DNA of 64,000 bases from Rhodamnia argentea (lineage: Eukaryota > Streptophyta > Magnoliopsida > Myrtales > Myrtaceae). The position numbers were made by a program, and so were the translations under genes. The notes under the pieces were generated by a model, which was not told the origin of the DNA, did not search any database, and saw only the letters and a program-made list of their open reading frames with translations. The stretch is taken from the NCBI RefSeq assembly GCF_020921035.1, contig NC_063150.1:30303826-30367825 (forward strand), in the 5' to 3' direction. Of the stretch, positions 12,147 through 23,404 are shown piece after piece; position 1 is the first letter of the stretch; every line of letters begins with the position of its first letter.

Positions 12147-12530
12147 CCAAAAAGTCATAAACCTATCATATAGTGACCAATTCAGTCCTAAACTTTTTAA
12201 TTGTACCAATTTAGTCTTAAACCTTTTGAAAATTTGTCAATTCAGTGCTAAACATTTCAATTGTATCAATTTAGTCTTATACCTTTTGAAATTTTTTGAA
12301 TTAAGTCCTAAACCTATTATTTAGATGATTGATTGAAAGGACTGTATTGACAAATTGTTAAAACATTCAGGACTAAATATGCAAATCTGCATTGACAAAT
12401 TGTCAAAATGTTTTGGATCAAATATGCAAATCGTCAAAATGTTTAAGACTAAATTAACACAATTGAAAGGTTTAGGGATGAATTAGTCGCCGTACAATAA
12501 GTTTATGTCTTTTTGGACAATTATCCCACA
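12147..12530. mobile_element. Foldback MITE-like element of the 8785 family
   Basis: The left end reads ggaaaaattgtccaaaaagt and the right end is its approximate inverse. The arms again consist of tandem copies of the 'caattcagtcctaaac' unit meeting near 12335. No clear target duplication was found by eye, so the ends are approximate. Confidence 0.65.
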
Positions 12531-13154
12531 TGCAAAAAAAGAAGCAATTTTTGTGAATGAAAGTTCAAGTTTGATCGTCGAGCCACTAATTATTCTATGA
12601 TCCATGACTAAGCCTACTATGTAGAGCTTCGAGCACATGCATTACATCTTCGAGACCGTTTGTTAATGATAATATCACCTAATTTGCTCGCACGTATCAA
12701 ATTGAAGCTCGGTGATAACATGGATGAGAGCGAAGTAACATAACATGGAAACCATTAAGGAATGTTATGGCTCAGTGCTTCCAAAATACGTATTAAGCTA
12801 AGAAACATTACAATATCTAAATGTACCAATTGTGATTGTAAAACGTGTAATTAATGTTTTAGACATAAAAAGTTTCTTATAAAGTATGTTTAACAAATGT
12901 CAAGAAGGCACTCCCAAATGATGTTCAAATAATCGATATTGGTAACATGAAAATGACTAAATGACTTCTTCTACTCTCTCAAAAAAATTGTGTGTTCCTC
13001 TTAGCCTTTTAAAAGTACAAACAATTGGTTTTTTCTTTTTCTGTCCGAAAGAAACAGTTACTTCATCGCACCTAGAATTCATTGAAATTTGGACCAACAT
13101 GTTTTTCAATGAAACAAAAGTGGACAATGTGCAAAATGAACTCTATTTATTTCC

Positions 13155-13586
13155 TCAATTGGTGAAATTCCGCGAAAAGTACCAAAAAAGTCATAAAATT
13201 ATTGTATTTGTGTCAATTCAATTATAAACTTTTAATTTAATCAATTGAGTCCTAAATCTCTTCACAATTTGCCAATTGAGTCTATTTTAACCAAAAAGTG
13301 CTAACGTGGACGCCGACTGTCTTAGACATGGATATTTTTAATAATGCTTTGATTTTTTTCATATTTGTTATTATTTTAGTTTTTTTTCTATTCTTCTATG
13401 TATTTATGTATTTATTTGGGGGCTAAGGGCCGCCTACCCTTACCTAGACCTAGCGAGAGGCGTAATGCCCTCGCCGAGGTCGGCAAAGGCCTCAGCACCC
13501 TTGCTTTGATTAGAGAGGGCACCACAATCCTCACGCAATGCTAGGAGGGTCGCTCTCCCTCTCCTCTAGCCGGCCCTTAGCTACAA

Positions 13587-13627
<41 letters not shown>

Positions 13628-13888
13628 GAAGAAAAGAAAAAAAAATTATAAAAATTATAAAAACTTCAAAAAATTTATTAAACTATAATTAAAAATATCA
13701 ACATCGGTGCCGATCGTGTCATGTAGGATGGTCGATGTCCACGTTAGCAATTTACTGTCAAAATTGATTGGATGAACACAATTAGTAAATCCTCAAAAGG
13801 TTTATGACTCATTTAATACAATTGAAAAGTTTAGGATTGAACCGGTACAAGTGTAATAAATTTAGGACTTTTTTTAAATACTTTTCCC
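13155..13888. mobile_element. Foldback element with GC-rich core
   Basis: The left arm starts near 'gcgaaaagtaccaaaaaag' and the right arm ends 'tttaaatacttttccc'. An inner inverted pair around 'aacgtggacgccgac' and its partner near 13690-13750 flanks a GC-rich core (about 13420-13580) with repeated 'ctcgcc/ggcgag' words. It has the same layout as the 10598 element. Target duplication not identified. Confidence 0.6.
13587..13622. repeat. (ATA)n microsatellite
   Basis: About twelve perfect ATA/AAT units, lying in the right half of the foldback element at 13155. Confidence 0.9.
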
Positions 13889-13974
13889 ATGGAATAACAC
13901 ATCCTTTATAGTGTTGCAAGCTTGCGACTAATGGAATCCTTGGGTGTACCTCACGTCACCTAGGGGTCATCTGT

Positions 13975-14440
13975 TCCTAGCCCGGTCCGGTCCGATCCCA
14001 ACCATAAACCGGGAACCGGACCGGGAGGATCGGTTCCCAATTTCAAGGACCGTTCCCGGGGGGTCCAATCATTGAACCGGTCATTCTTTTTTTTTTATTG
14101 TTAAATTTTTCTCATTAACGATATATTTAGCAGATTACCTCTCATTAATTACATCGGATTGTCGCTAAACCTAAAAATCATACTAAGCATCTTAGGTTTA
14201 GGTTTACGTTTATGTTTACATTTACGTTTACAATTTAGCAATTTTTTTTTAGAATATTGTTCCTTCTAGTCCAGGAGGTCCGGTTCCCTCCTAGAATCGA
14301 GAACTTGATTGACCGGAGCTGATTCCAATTTCATGGAAGTGGGAACCGAACTAGAACCCCTAGGAACCGGACCGGAACCCTCGGGAACTTAACCAAATTG
14401 GTTGGTCCGAGCGGTTCTCGATTCGGTCCTTCCATTATGT
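13975..14440. repeat. Dispersed 'ccggttcc' inverted repeat
   Basis: Two blocks rich in 'ggaaccggaccgg' and 'ccggttccc' words (about 13975-14090 and 14265-14440) face each other across an AT-rich centre. Similar words recur at 32900-33490 and 34045-34200, so this looks like a genome-wide non-coding repeat. Ends and class are not defined. Confidence 0.55.
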
Positions 14441-15909
14441 TCAGCCCGACGTTAACGAATTAGGATAAATAGTTAAAATACTCATTGAACATCTTAACCG
14501 GGTCAATACGATTTAATTGTTAGTTTTTATCTGTTCACTCAACTTATTAAACGACTGAAATTGTGTAACTTTAATTCCATAATGTTTTTCATGTTGGGAT
14601 GCTCATTTAACCGGCCTTTATTATCCACATCATAGCCTTTCTCCAACCCTTAAAAGGATAATCAACATTTTGGTGACTCGAAACTCGACCACACTATAAA
14701 AAAAAAAAAAATCAATGTAGTCTTGAACAAGTACGAATAGAAACAATAATAAACGGCCCAAGACACATAATATAACGCAATTATTTTATGACCCTTTTCA
14801 CTATTAACCCTATACTTGTTTGTGGAACATAGATCTCGTATCGAATTATCTACGATTAATCATAGCGGCACATAGTAAAGTTGTTTCAAGCCGCACGAGG
14901 AGAGGTAGCAAAGCGATTGAACGATATTACACAAGTTTCCTCGTTAGAAAAACATTATTAAAAGTAAGGAAAGAAGGGTTAAGATTATCCGGACCACACA
15001 ATAAAACGAGCCTCCCCACCAAGACAAATAAAATAAAATAAAAAATCATAATAAACAGTCGATATATAAGACGCAGTCGCGAATCGCACGTCTGGAGCCC
15101 TAGGAAAATGACCAGAGGAAGGCGACTGGAATTGCGGTCAGGGTCGGAGCTTCCTCCCATTTTTACATTATTATAATCGAAACCCCCGACGATTATTTTT
15201 TCAATTTAATTTGGACATAAGGTTCTTGAGAAATGAAGTCAGTTTATTCATAGAATAATGTGAATAAAGATATTGCACGCACCTTTCCTCAACCCGTGTC
15301 TCGCATGTGTGTGTATGCTGATGATTTGTGTATGTCGGGACGCGAGAGGGACGAAGAAGAGAGAGAGAGAGAGAGAGAGAGGGACGTGCGACCCACCAGT
15401 TCACGCGCACGCGACCCCACAGCGCAAGGCAAACCCTAATTCCCAGCACCATCATCTTCTTCTTCTTCTTCTTCTTCTTCTTCTTCACCTTCTCTCGTAA
15501 CTTTGTGGGAGAGAGAGACCAGAGGGCAAAAGAGCGGTTCAAAAAGAAAACCCAGAAAAAAAAAAAAAAGAGGGAGAGTAAGAAATTTTTGCTACTTAAG
15601 CTGTGGTTTTTCTCTCTCTCTCTCTCTCTCTCACCTTTTTTCTCGTTCTGTTTCTCTCCGTCATCTGCCTTCTTGTTAGGGATCACTAAAGGTAGTAGTC
15701 TTTTCTGGGGAGGTCATCTCTTTGTCACATCTCCCTTCCACTTGCTGCAGCGATTAGCTTCTTCTCCTTGCTGAGCTTTTTTGCTTAGAGGGAAGAAGTG
15801 AATTGACCCAGATAGATCTGGGGGTCTGTAGGGAATTCCAGTACTGATCAATCCTATAGTTTCAACCACATAGAGTTCGCACAGATTTTTTTCACGAGGA
15901 AGAGGAATC
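14441..15909. other. Upstream region and likely leader of the AHL gene
   Basis: From about 15270 to 15909 the plus strand becomes pyrimidine-rich and holds a GA run (15358-15381), a CTT run (15452-15486) and a TC run (15611-15632). Pyrimidine-rich microsatellites of this kind are common in plant 5' leaders, so transcription of the AHL gene may start in this interval. No TATA box is assigned. Open frames here are microsatellite translations. Confidence 0.45.
15358..15632. repeat. Cluster of GA, CTT and TC microsatellites
   Basis: Three simple-repeat tracts within 275 bases: (GA)n at 15358-15381, (CTT)n at 15452-15486 and (TC)n at 15611-15632. They lie directly upstream of the AHL coding region. 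Confidence 0.9.
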
Positions 15910-16764
15910 ATGGCAAATCCATGGTGGACAGGGCAGGTCGGTCTCCCCGGAGTCGAGACCTCGACCAGCTCCTCCCAGGGGAAAAAGCCCGATCTGGGGA
16001 TCTCCATGAAGGACAACAGTGGAGGAGGCGGGGCCGTGGAGGAAGACGAGAGAGATAACAGCGACGAGCCGAAGGAAGGAGCCATCGAGGTTGCAGCTCG
16101 GAGGCCAAGGGGCCGTCCCCCGGGCTCTAAGAACAAGCCGAAGCCGCCGATCTTTGTGACCCGAGATAGCCCTAACGCGCTTCGGAGCCACGTGATGGAG
16201 ATAGCCAACGGAGCAGACATAGCCGAGAGCGTGGCCCAGTTCGCCAGACGACGACAAAGGGGCGTCTGTGTGCTCAGCGGGAGCGGCACGGTCACCAATG
16301 TCACGCTCCGGCAACCCACGGCCCCAGGGGCGGTCATGGCCCTCCACGGCCGCTTCGAGATTCTTTCCCTCACCGGGGCCTTTTTACCTGGTCCTGCCCC
16401 GCCAGGGTCAACTGGGCTGACCATATACCTAGCCGGAGGCCAAGGTCAAGTGGTCGGCGGAAGTGTCGTGGGCTCGCTCGTTGCTTCTGGGCCTGTCATG
16501 GTGATCGCGGCGACCTTTTCTAATGCTACTTACGAGAGACTGCCCTTGGAGGAGGATGAGGAACAGGGCAACGGGCAAGGGCAAGGGCAGATGGGAAGTG
16601 GCTCGCCGCCGGCAATTGGTGGCGGTGGGGGACAGCAACAAGGTGGGATGGTGGACCCTTCATCGATGCCGGTATACAATTTACCTCCGAATTTGCTTCC
16701 AAATGGTGGACAATTGAACCACGAGGCTTATGGTTGGACTCATGGCCGGCCACCTTATGGCTAG
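15910..16764 (+). CDS. AT-hook motif nuclear-localised (AHL) protein, clade A
   Basis: Intronless gene for a 284-residue chromatin protein. One AT-hook with core [14 protein letters not shown] lies at residues 64-77. The PPC (DUF296) domain covers about residues 88-207 and includes [15 protein letters not shown] and the [10 protein letters not shown] core. A single AT-hook of this type, the LRSHVMEI start of the PPC domain and lack of introns place it in clade A (the AHL15-29 group). These proteins bind AT-rich DNA through the hook and form trimers through PPC. Clade A members repress hypocotyl growth and influence flowering, ageing and immunity. The N-terminus ([10 protein letters not shown]) also matches the clade. 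The C-terminus is rich in Gly, Gln and Pro. I cannot assign an individual Arabidopsis orthologue. Confidence 0.95.
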   Translation: MANPWWTGQVGLPGVETSTSSSQGKKPDLGISMKDNSGGGGAVEEDERDNSDEPKEGAIEVAARRPRGRPPGSKNKPKPPIFVTRDSPNALRSHVMEIANGADIAESVAQFARRRQRGVCVLSGSGTVTNVTLRQPTAPGAVMALHGRFEILSLTGAFLPGPAPPGSTGLTIYLAGGQGQVVGGSVVGSLVASGPVMVIAATFSNATYERLPLEEDEEQGNGQGQGQMGSGSPPAIGGGGGQQQGGMVDPSSMPVYNLPPNLLPNGGQLNHEAYGWTHGRPPYG

Positions 16765-19700
16765 AAATGGATAATTTAGAGGAGTCATGAGGATAAGAGG
16801 AAGAGAAAAGAGACTTTCAGGTCAGCTACTTTATCTTGTATTGTGTTAGGGATATGGAGGAAAAAAAACCTTGCTCATGTCTTTTTAATGTTTTGTACAT
16901 TAAACCATGATTATCATCACCTTGGTACTTGTTTATGTGCAAATCAAGGCAAGGGTTTTCATTTCAACTTCCTTCAATTATTTTAGTTTTCTTCACTACT
17001 TTTCCACTGATTTTTGTGTTTTAACTCCATAAAAAGCCTACTCCTTTCCTATGCTAATCTCTTCACACTGTTGCATAAAATTTAGAGTAGTCAGGAGCAA
17101 TACTAATACTTTAAATTCAGTCTACTGAGTATCTTATTTAAAGCCTTAAATAGTGACAACTGGAATTTGTTTAGTTTCCATGTATGCAAGTTGCAAGGAG
17201 TTCCATGTAGATCTGACCAAGGCTAACTTCATTATATACTTCCAAATTTCATTTTGTTGGTAATTATAGCAAAGTTTACACAAGCGATTTCATACATCAT
17301 TGAGTTGAGATAGTAGATGCTGTAACCTTCAATTCTAGGGCAGAAATAATCGCTTGTTTTAAATTTCGTTTACGCTGGCAATATGTGATCTATTATTTCT
17401 TTTTCAAAATTGTGCTAGTACTCAATTTTCAAAGAGTGTGGTATGCATTGTGACTGTATTTAGTGGTCTTAACTAGTGCCCTTAGGGCCATCATTAAGAA
17501 GACCTAAGAGAAAAATATTGAAGGCTTCTTAATAATGGAAAAAGCTTGATTAGTTATTCCAATTATTATCTTCACCTTTCCTCTTCCTCCTCTTCAATTT
17601 TTGCTGGCAGAGCTAAAATTCTCTAACATAACTTTTTTTTTTCATCTTTGCTTTTTAAAATTAATCCATCATCATGGTTTCTTGTTGTCCCTGAAGAACA
17701 TGCTCTTCATGCTCCTGAATTCAACTTTTAATCGGATAGACTTGGATCTTGAAGAGAACTGCTCATATGACAGTTAGAGTGAACAGAATAGGTAATTATG
17801 GTGGATGAGTGACTTCATGCTTATATAGTTTGCTCTGTTTGTCTTCGTTGTTTCTAATGTTAAAAAGGAACCACAAATGAATTAGAGGAAACCCTCACAA
17901 GGAAGCTAGAGAGCACCCCCCCCCCATCCCTCCCACCCTCCAAAAAAAAAAAATCAAAGGGGGAACAAGCTCAAGTACAAGGATTAAATACTTCACAGAG
18001 TATTATTAACCTGAGAAAACTAGCTAATTAAGTGAAAAATCTGGAGATTAACAAAATGTCTGGTCAAGAATTCTCAAGTCCCATAACACACTGACGTTTG
18101 GTTCTAGTGGCCTTTCAGTTGCAAACGTCATTCTTCGAGGAAATTTCCCGGAGTTTGCAATTTCAGGCGATGAACTGACGATGAAGTTGCTAAAATGGAT
18201 CCGAAGATTGCGACTTTTTTGGAGGAAAAAGATAACTTCAGAATAAGCAGTTCCCCATTTGCTAATTTCTGAGAAGACATTTGACGTATTTTGGGGGTTT
18301 TATCCAAGATTATATACTAATTAGCTCCTGCAGTAGGCTATTGCTGAAACATCAGCAGACCCAATTTTTCTGCACTTTTCAACGTAAAAATTAACCCGAA
18401 ATTGTTCAGAAAATGTATGCTCCTTGCGCATGCTATTTTTCACTAGATGACAGCACATTAGATCAGTCCAAATACAATTTACTAGCTAGGAATTTTAACT
18501 CTTAAGACGAGGACTAGTAATGATCAAGTCAAAAGGCGAAATTTTTTTTCTTGTTAAAAAAGAGATGGACGCTTGCATTCAGCATATAAGAGCCATCTTT
18601 CTGGAGCTGATGAATTCTTTTACTAGTATAGTAGCAGGTTCTATCCATTGCAATCATTCGATTGTATATTTGATCGCTAACCTGAACTATGCTTTTTGCG
18701 CTGCGGGACAATGTGTAGCTGGAAGAATATGCGCAGACTGAATATACATGGCAATGAAATTAATCAGAAGGAGAGAACATACTCAAATCTCGGATTAGAA
18801 AGACCAACTGCATCATCGCTTGTCAATGCTTCAACCATGTTTAGCAAATTCATGTCCTCAAACTACAGATTATAAAACAGTTTTAAACTAGTTGTGCAAT
18901 CACCCAAATGCAGGCAAAAAGTAAATGTGCGATCAAATAAGTCGAGTTTCATTCAGTGATGTTTCAATCATGTTTCGCATATATTTATGTGCTCATTCTG
19001 CAGATTACTGTTTTTTTACAAATAATGAGACCTAAAACAAATCGATCTTTTCTGCTGATTAGGATTCCATAATCCGTACCGTCACAGTCGACATAATATT
19101 TAAGGTTTTGTATGTTGGTCATCAAGCACCACTTTATGGCTAAGATCAGTATAGTGCCCTTAAAAAGGATGTTATTTTTCTTTTCTTGACACGCTCAAAG
19201 GATCCTAGAGTTTAGCAGCAAAGAGGACCCTCTTCACATGCCTTCACATGTCAATGTTAATCAGATATTAATTAAAAATTAACCCTAGCTCTTTTTCTTT
19301 CTTGCAACATTCCAGCGGTAAAGCACCAGTGCCCATTGAGCCCACCTAGGGTTTTAAAATATTCGGATGAGGGATTAAAATATTTAGCACCGCCGACGAC
19401 GAGGAACGACAATTAATGTAGTCACCTCGGTTCCTATCAATGGCCATTTTTAATTGATTTTTTTGCCAACAACTCCAAACCCTAGATTAATGTTTGAGCC
19501 TAAACAAGCCAGTAAATGATGATACTTTGAACAGCATTCCGTGGAACCGGAGTAAACTAATGTGGACCATCGAAACGGAGCTTTTCTTGTTCATTAAAAA
19601 AGTGATGAGCGGCTAAGTTTTAAAATGTAGCCACTGATAATGGAGAATCATGCATCAGCAAAGCGGAAATTCAATGGCATTTTCTTGCTTTGCCGAGTTC

Positions 19701-22085
19701 TCTTGATGCCGAATAGATTTATTCGACTGGGGGGATGCACTTGCCGTGAAGTACACGTCGTCGATTTCGGCCGGATTAGGTGCAATTTGACCTAACTTTA
19801 AAAAAAAATTATGCTAATCTTCTCTTTAGTTAAAGTGTCTCTCCATTTTCGGGTCGACGGTCGATCACAACGCACGAAATTTCGGATTGTTGAGGATGTG
19901 GTGGCCATTCATTCTGCAAGTGCGAAAGCATATCAAACAATTCACCTGTACCAACACGTTCTTCAGGTAAAACATGATTAATATTCCTCAAACAACATAA
20001 TTATATTAGCTAGGTGACAATCAACTCCTTTAAGTAAAATCTACTGCTAGATTCAAGGGAAGAGATGAATCAGTTAACAAATATTAGTAGGAGAAATTTT
20101 CAAAAAGAACTATCTCCCTGTTGGGTAATCATAGGTTTAGCAAAGTAAAACATTAACAAATTAGCCACTAAATAATAATCCCTTTGACAATGTTTCTACA
20201 GCTTATAATAATTACTAATTAATTGGGAATATTTAGCTTCCTAGCCGACCAAATCATGGTTTGTTACATATATAAAAGAACTATGGCAAGGCATCTTCTT
20301 GTCTCTCTGCATAGACAGCTGACTATGTTAAACAAGGAGATCGTTAATGCCAGACAAACAACATAATCCTTGTGTTCCCAGCTATCATTCTCGATTAGTT
20401 CAATCTTACAATAAAGATGATGCAGTTCTTGCATCGTCTAGGGCAAATACAACGATAATTTGAAGCTATGCAAAAAGATAACAAGTTTTGGTTTTAGGGC
20501 ACACTAAATAACGATTAAACTATTTAAACTAAGGCGAATTTTCTATAAGAACGGTTAGTACTGAACATAACAGTAAGTTTCTGACATGATAAAAAGAATC
20601 CTTTTCGGCAAACTATATATATATATGAAACTGCAATACATATGCAGTTCTAATCAAATGGGAGACTACTTTTGATGAACAACCATACTTGAAAAGTTTC
20701 TTAAATGACTATTTTCGTGCATATCAATTTTGCACTCGCGTCATCTTGCTATATCTATCATAAAAAAATGGAGATGAAATGGAACTCCAATATAGCACAA
20801 AGTCAGATGGACTGCATTCAGATCATGAAGCTTAAGCGGCAGAACTTCCTTGGGTTCATATGCTCGAGAAAATGAAAAAAAAACCAAAGCATCACCAATG
20901 CATCTGCATAGTGGATCGAAAGTTACCAAGTTCCCACACCAAACGAACAGTTCTTAGATAGATGAGACTTGCATATGTCTTATTGTGAGTTAGGAACCGA
21001 GGGTCGGTCGAGCCTCGACGTCCACAATGCGACCTACGGTTCTTTCGATGCTTCCAAATCTATATACTAATTACAAGCGAAAATCTAAATGACCGGCTCA
21101 TACTCAACATCAGAACCACAGTCTTATGCGCGAATCCAATCGTCGGATGATTTGCTACATGGAGTAAGACGTAGACCTGACTCGTGAGGATTAATATCAC
21201 ACAAAAGTTTCTGGTATCCATGAGTTTGCCTCGCTTCTTGACCATCGTTGAAGGGTTTAACTGGACTAGGGCGAAAAAAGAAAGGGCGCAGTTTCCATCT
21301 GAAGCACCACACGACCACCTCGACATTCTCAAGGTGGGGCGTTCAGGGGAACAAGGAAAATGGGAAAACGACAAGGAGAAAGACCGTGGGAAACGACAGA
21401 GCTCCGGTCGGTAAAACAAGGAAAATGTGTTGGGGGAGGGTTGACCTTTGACCTGGTGGAGGGATGAACGATGGTGATGCAGCAGCTACAGAAACCCCCC
21501 GGAGACCCGCCGGGGAGGGAGGGAGGGAGGCACATTCCTGGACCAATCGCGTCCCTTTTGGGGAATTGCGTCGTAACGTCGTCCGGTCTCCCTCGGGGAC
21601 TTTGCAATTTGTCCCCCCCACCATTTTCGCTTTTTCCATGTTCGAGAAAAGTTCTCGTGATTCAGTGAACGGTCGTCAGTGGATTGGTTTTTTTAATTTC
21701 TTGGTTCTGTTCTGATGATAATTAAGGGTCTGCTCGTTGCAGTCAGGCCGATCTGATTCGGAGAGCCACCGGCCGGCTAAGAGACCGACCTAGTCGGTTC
21801 GGTTCCAGATCGATTGTCAAGGAAAGTTGGCGAACCGGCCGTCCCAAGTCTCGGTTCGAAAAGCTTGAAATTTGTTTGGCTTAGACCTGTCTGCTCCATA
21901 AAGTTGGAAAACAAAGGAAAATTCAAGTGTTGAGGTAAGAGAAAAGAACCAATCCCTCGACCTAATCCGTGAGTGCCCACTCCGACATCAGTTCCACGCA
22001 ATTTAGTTCCTTTTGAAATTTATTTATCGAGTTCACAAAGATAAAAGAAAGGATTGGTCTATCGGTTTGTTTCCAAACCGATTAG
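16765..22085. other. Gene-poor region downstream of the AHL gene
   Basis: AT-rich DNA with no open frame above 120 codons and no recognised domain. The first few hundred bases should hold the AHL 3' UTR. Purine-rich and GC-richer patches near 21200-21650 produce several overlapping but domain-free open frames. A non-coding RNA or regulatory DNA could be present but cannot be shown from sequence alone. Confidence 0.4.
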
Positions 22086-22220
22086 GCTATGTTTGGTTCA
22101 AGATAAAAATCAGGATATGATAAAATTTTATTATATCATGTGTGTGATTTTTGCCCAAGATTGAATAAAGTCGGATAAACTTGGATAGGATTTATTTATG
22201 AATTATTTTTCTCAAATAAC
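22086..22220. repeat. Fragment of a 'gctatgtttggttc' MITE-like repeat
   Basis: The phrase 'ggctatgtttggttcaagat', followed by a run of short aggat/gataaaa words, resembles the inverse of the sequence ending near 51455 ('aaccaaacgtagcc'). Such GTTTGGT ends are typical of plant hAT-type or PIF-type MITEs. Only one end is evident here. Confidence 0.35.
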
Positions 22221-22403
22221 AAACTTCTTAATTTAAAAAGAATTAAACTAATAAAAAAACAATATTCAAAAAAACAAAAAGAATGATGGAAACTTTTTCG
22301 TTTTTAGTTTTATATTTGAATTTCTTTCTATTCAATCATATATATTTAGTGTCTATATTTATATATATTTGAGATATATCAGTATAGTTTATCATTTAAT
22401 AAA

Positions 22404-23304
22404 AGGCATAATACTCTAAAAAACCTCCAACTCTAGGTTTTGTCCAAATTTTACCTTTTGTCTCTTAAAAAACTCCAATTTTAGGTGCAAACTCAATTCT
22501 ACCCTAAACTTTTCTTTTGCCCCATAAAAACCTCGACTTGAGGTCCGGTTCCAATTTTACCCTAAAATTGTTTTGCCTCATTAAAACCCTCGACTTTAGG
22601 TCTAGTACCAATTTTATGCTGAACTTCTTTTTGTCTCATAAAAAATCCCAACTTCGTGTCAAATTTCAATCTTACTCTATTTTTTTGTATCATAAAAGAT
22701 GGCTAACTTTTACTTGAGTTCTAAATCCGCCTCCATTAATCTTCTGTCCTTAGTGATTTTTCTCTCGGTCTTCGATCTCTCATACTTGAGAATATTTCAT
22801 CTCTCGCAATCGAAGAGCACTCGTTGGGGACAATCGTATAAATTTGTGCTTGGTAGTTTCCCATTTCTCGATTGTTAACGAGAAATTATGGATGGAGGGT
22901 TAATGAAGGCAGATTAGTGACTCAAGTAAAATTTTGTGATTGTTTATGAGACTGTGAAAATTTTAGGTAAAATTAAAATTAGATGGTAAATTGGGACAAA
23001 ACCTAAAGTTGGGAGTTTCTTAGAGGACAAAAACAATTTAGGGTAGTGGGATATGACCTAAAGTTGATGGTCTTTCAAAAGTTTATGGTAGAATTGAGAC
23101 TAGATCTAAAATTGAAGATTTTTATAAGACAAAAGGTAGAATGGGGACAAGATTTACAGTTAGATATTTTTATAAGACAAAAGGTAGAATGGTTGAAGAG
23201 AGTAAAAAGAACAAAAAATAGAGATGAAAAATAAGCAAATAAAAGTGAAGTAAAAGAACCTCAATGACAAGACTTAAAGTTAGATATTTTTAGTCTATTA
23301 GACC
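22404..23304. mobile_element. Foldback element with tandem-repeat arms, second family, 901 bp
   Basis: The left arm holds at least four tandem copies of a unit of about 60 bases containing 'ctcataaaaa..ccaacttta' and 'caattttaccct'. The right arm holds complementary copies ('aagacaaaaggtagaatggg'). The centre is near 22850. An exact 9-bp repeat TTTAATAAA flanks it (22395-22403 and 23305-23313), although such an AT-rich word could match by chance. There is no coding capacity. Confidence 0.6.
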
Positions 23305-23401
23305 TTTAATAAAGTCTTTATTAACGAATCGTTGAAGAGAGTAAAAAGAACAAAAAATAGAAATGAAAAATAAGCAAATAAAAGTGAAGTAAAAGAACCT
23401 C
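23192..23401. repeat. Direct repeat of about 70 bases
   Basis: A segment beginning 'gttgaagagagtaaaaagaa' occurs near 23192-23262 and again near 23331-23401, almost identical, offset by about 139 bases. The first copy lies inside the right arm of the 22404 element and the second just outside it. Confidence 0.75.
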
Positions 23402-23404
23402 GAT

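Noticed and set aside
14185..14235. Telomere-like words (ttaggtttagg, tttacgtttac)
   Set aside because: Units are irregular, lack TTTAGGG and cover only about 40 bases, so this is no interstitial telomere.
15201..15774. Open frames of 75-161 codons on both strands upstream of the AHL gene
   Set aside because: They are translations of GA, CTT and TC microsatellites (Arg-Glu, Leu and Ser-Leu runs) with no domain.
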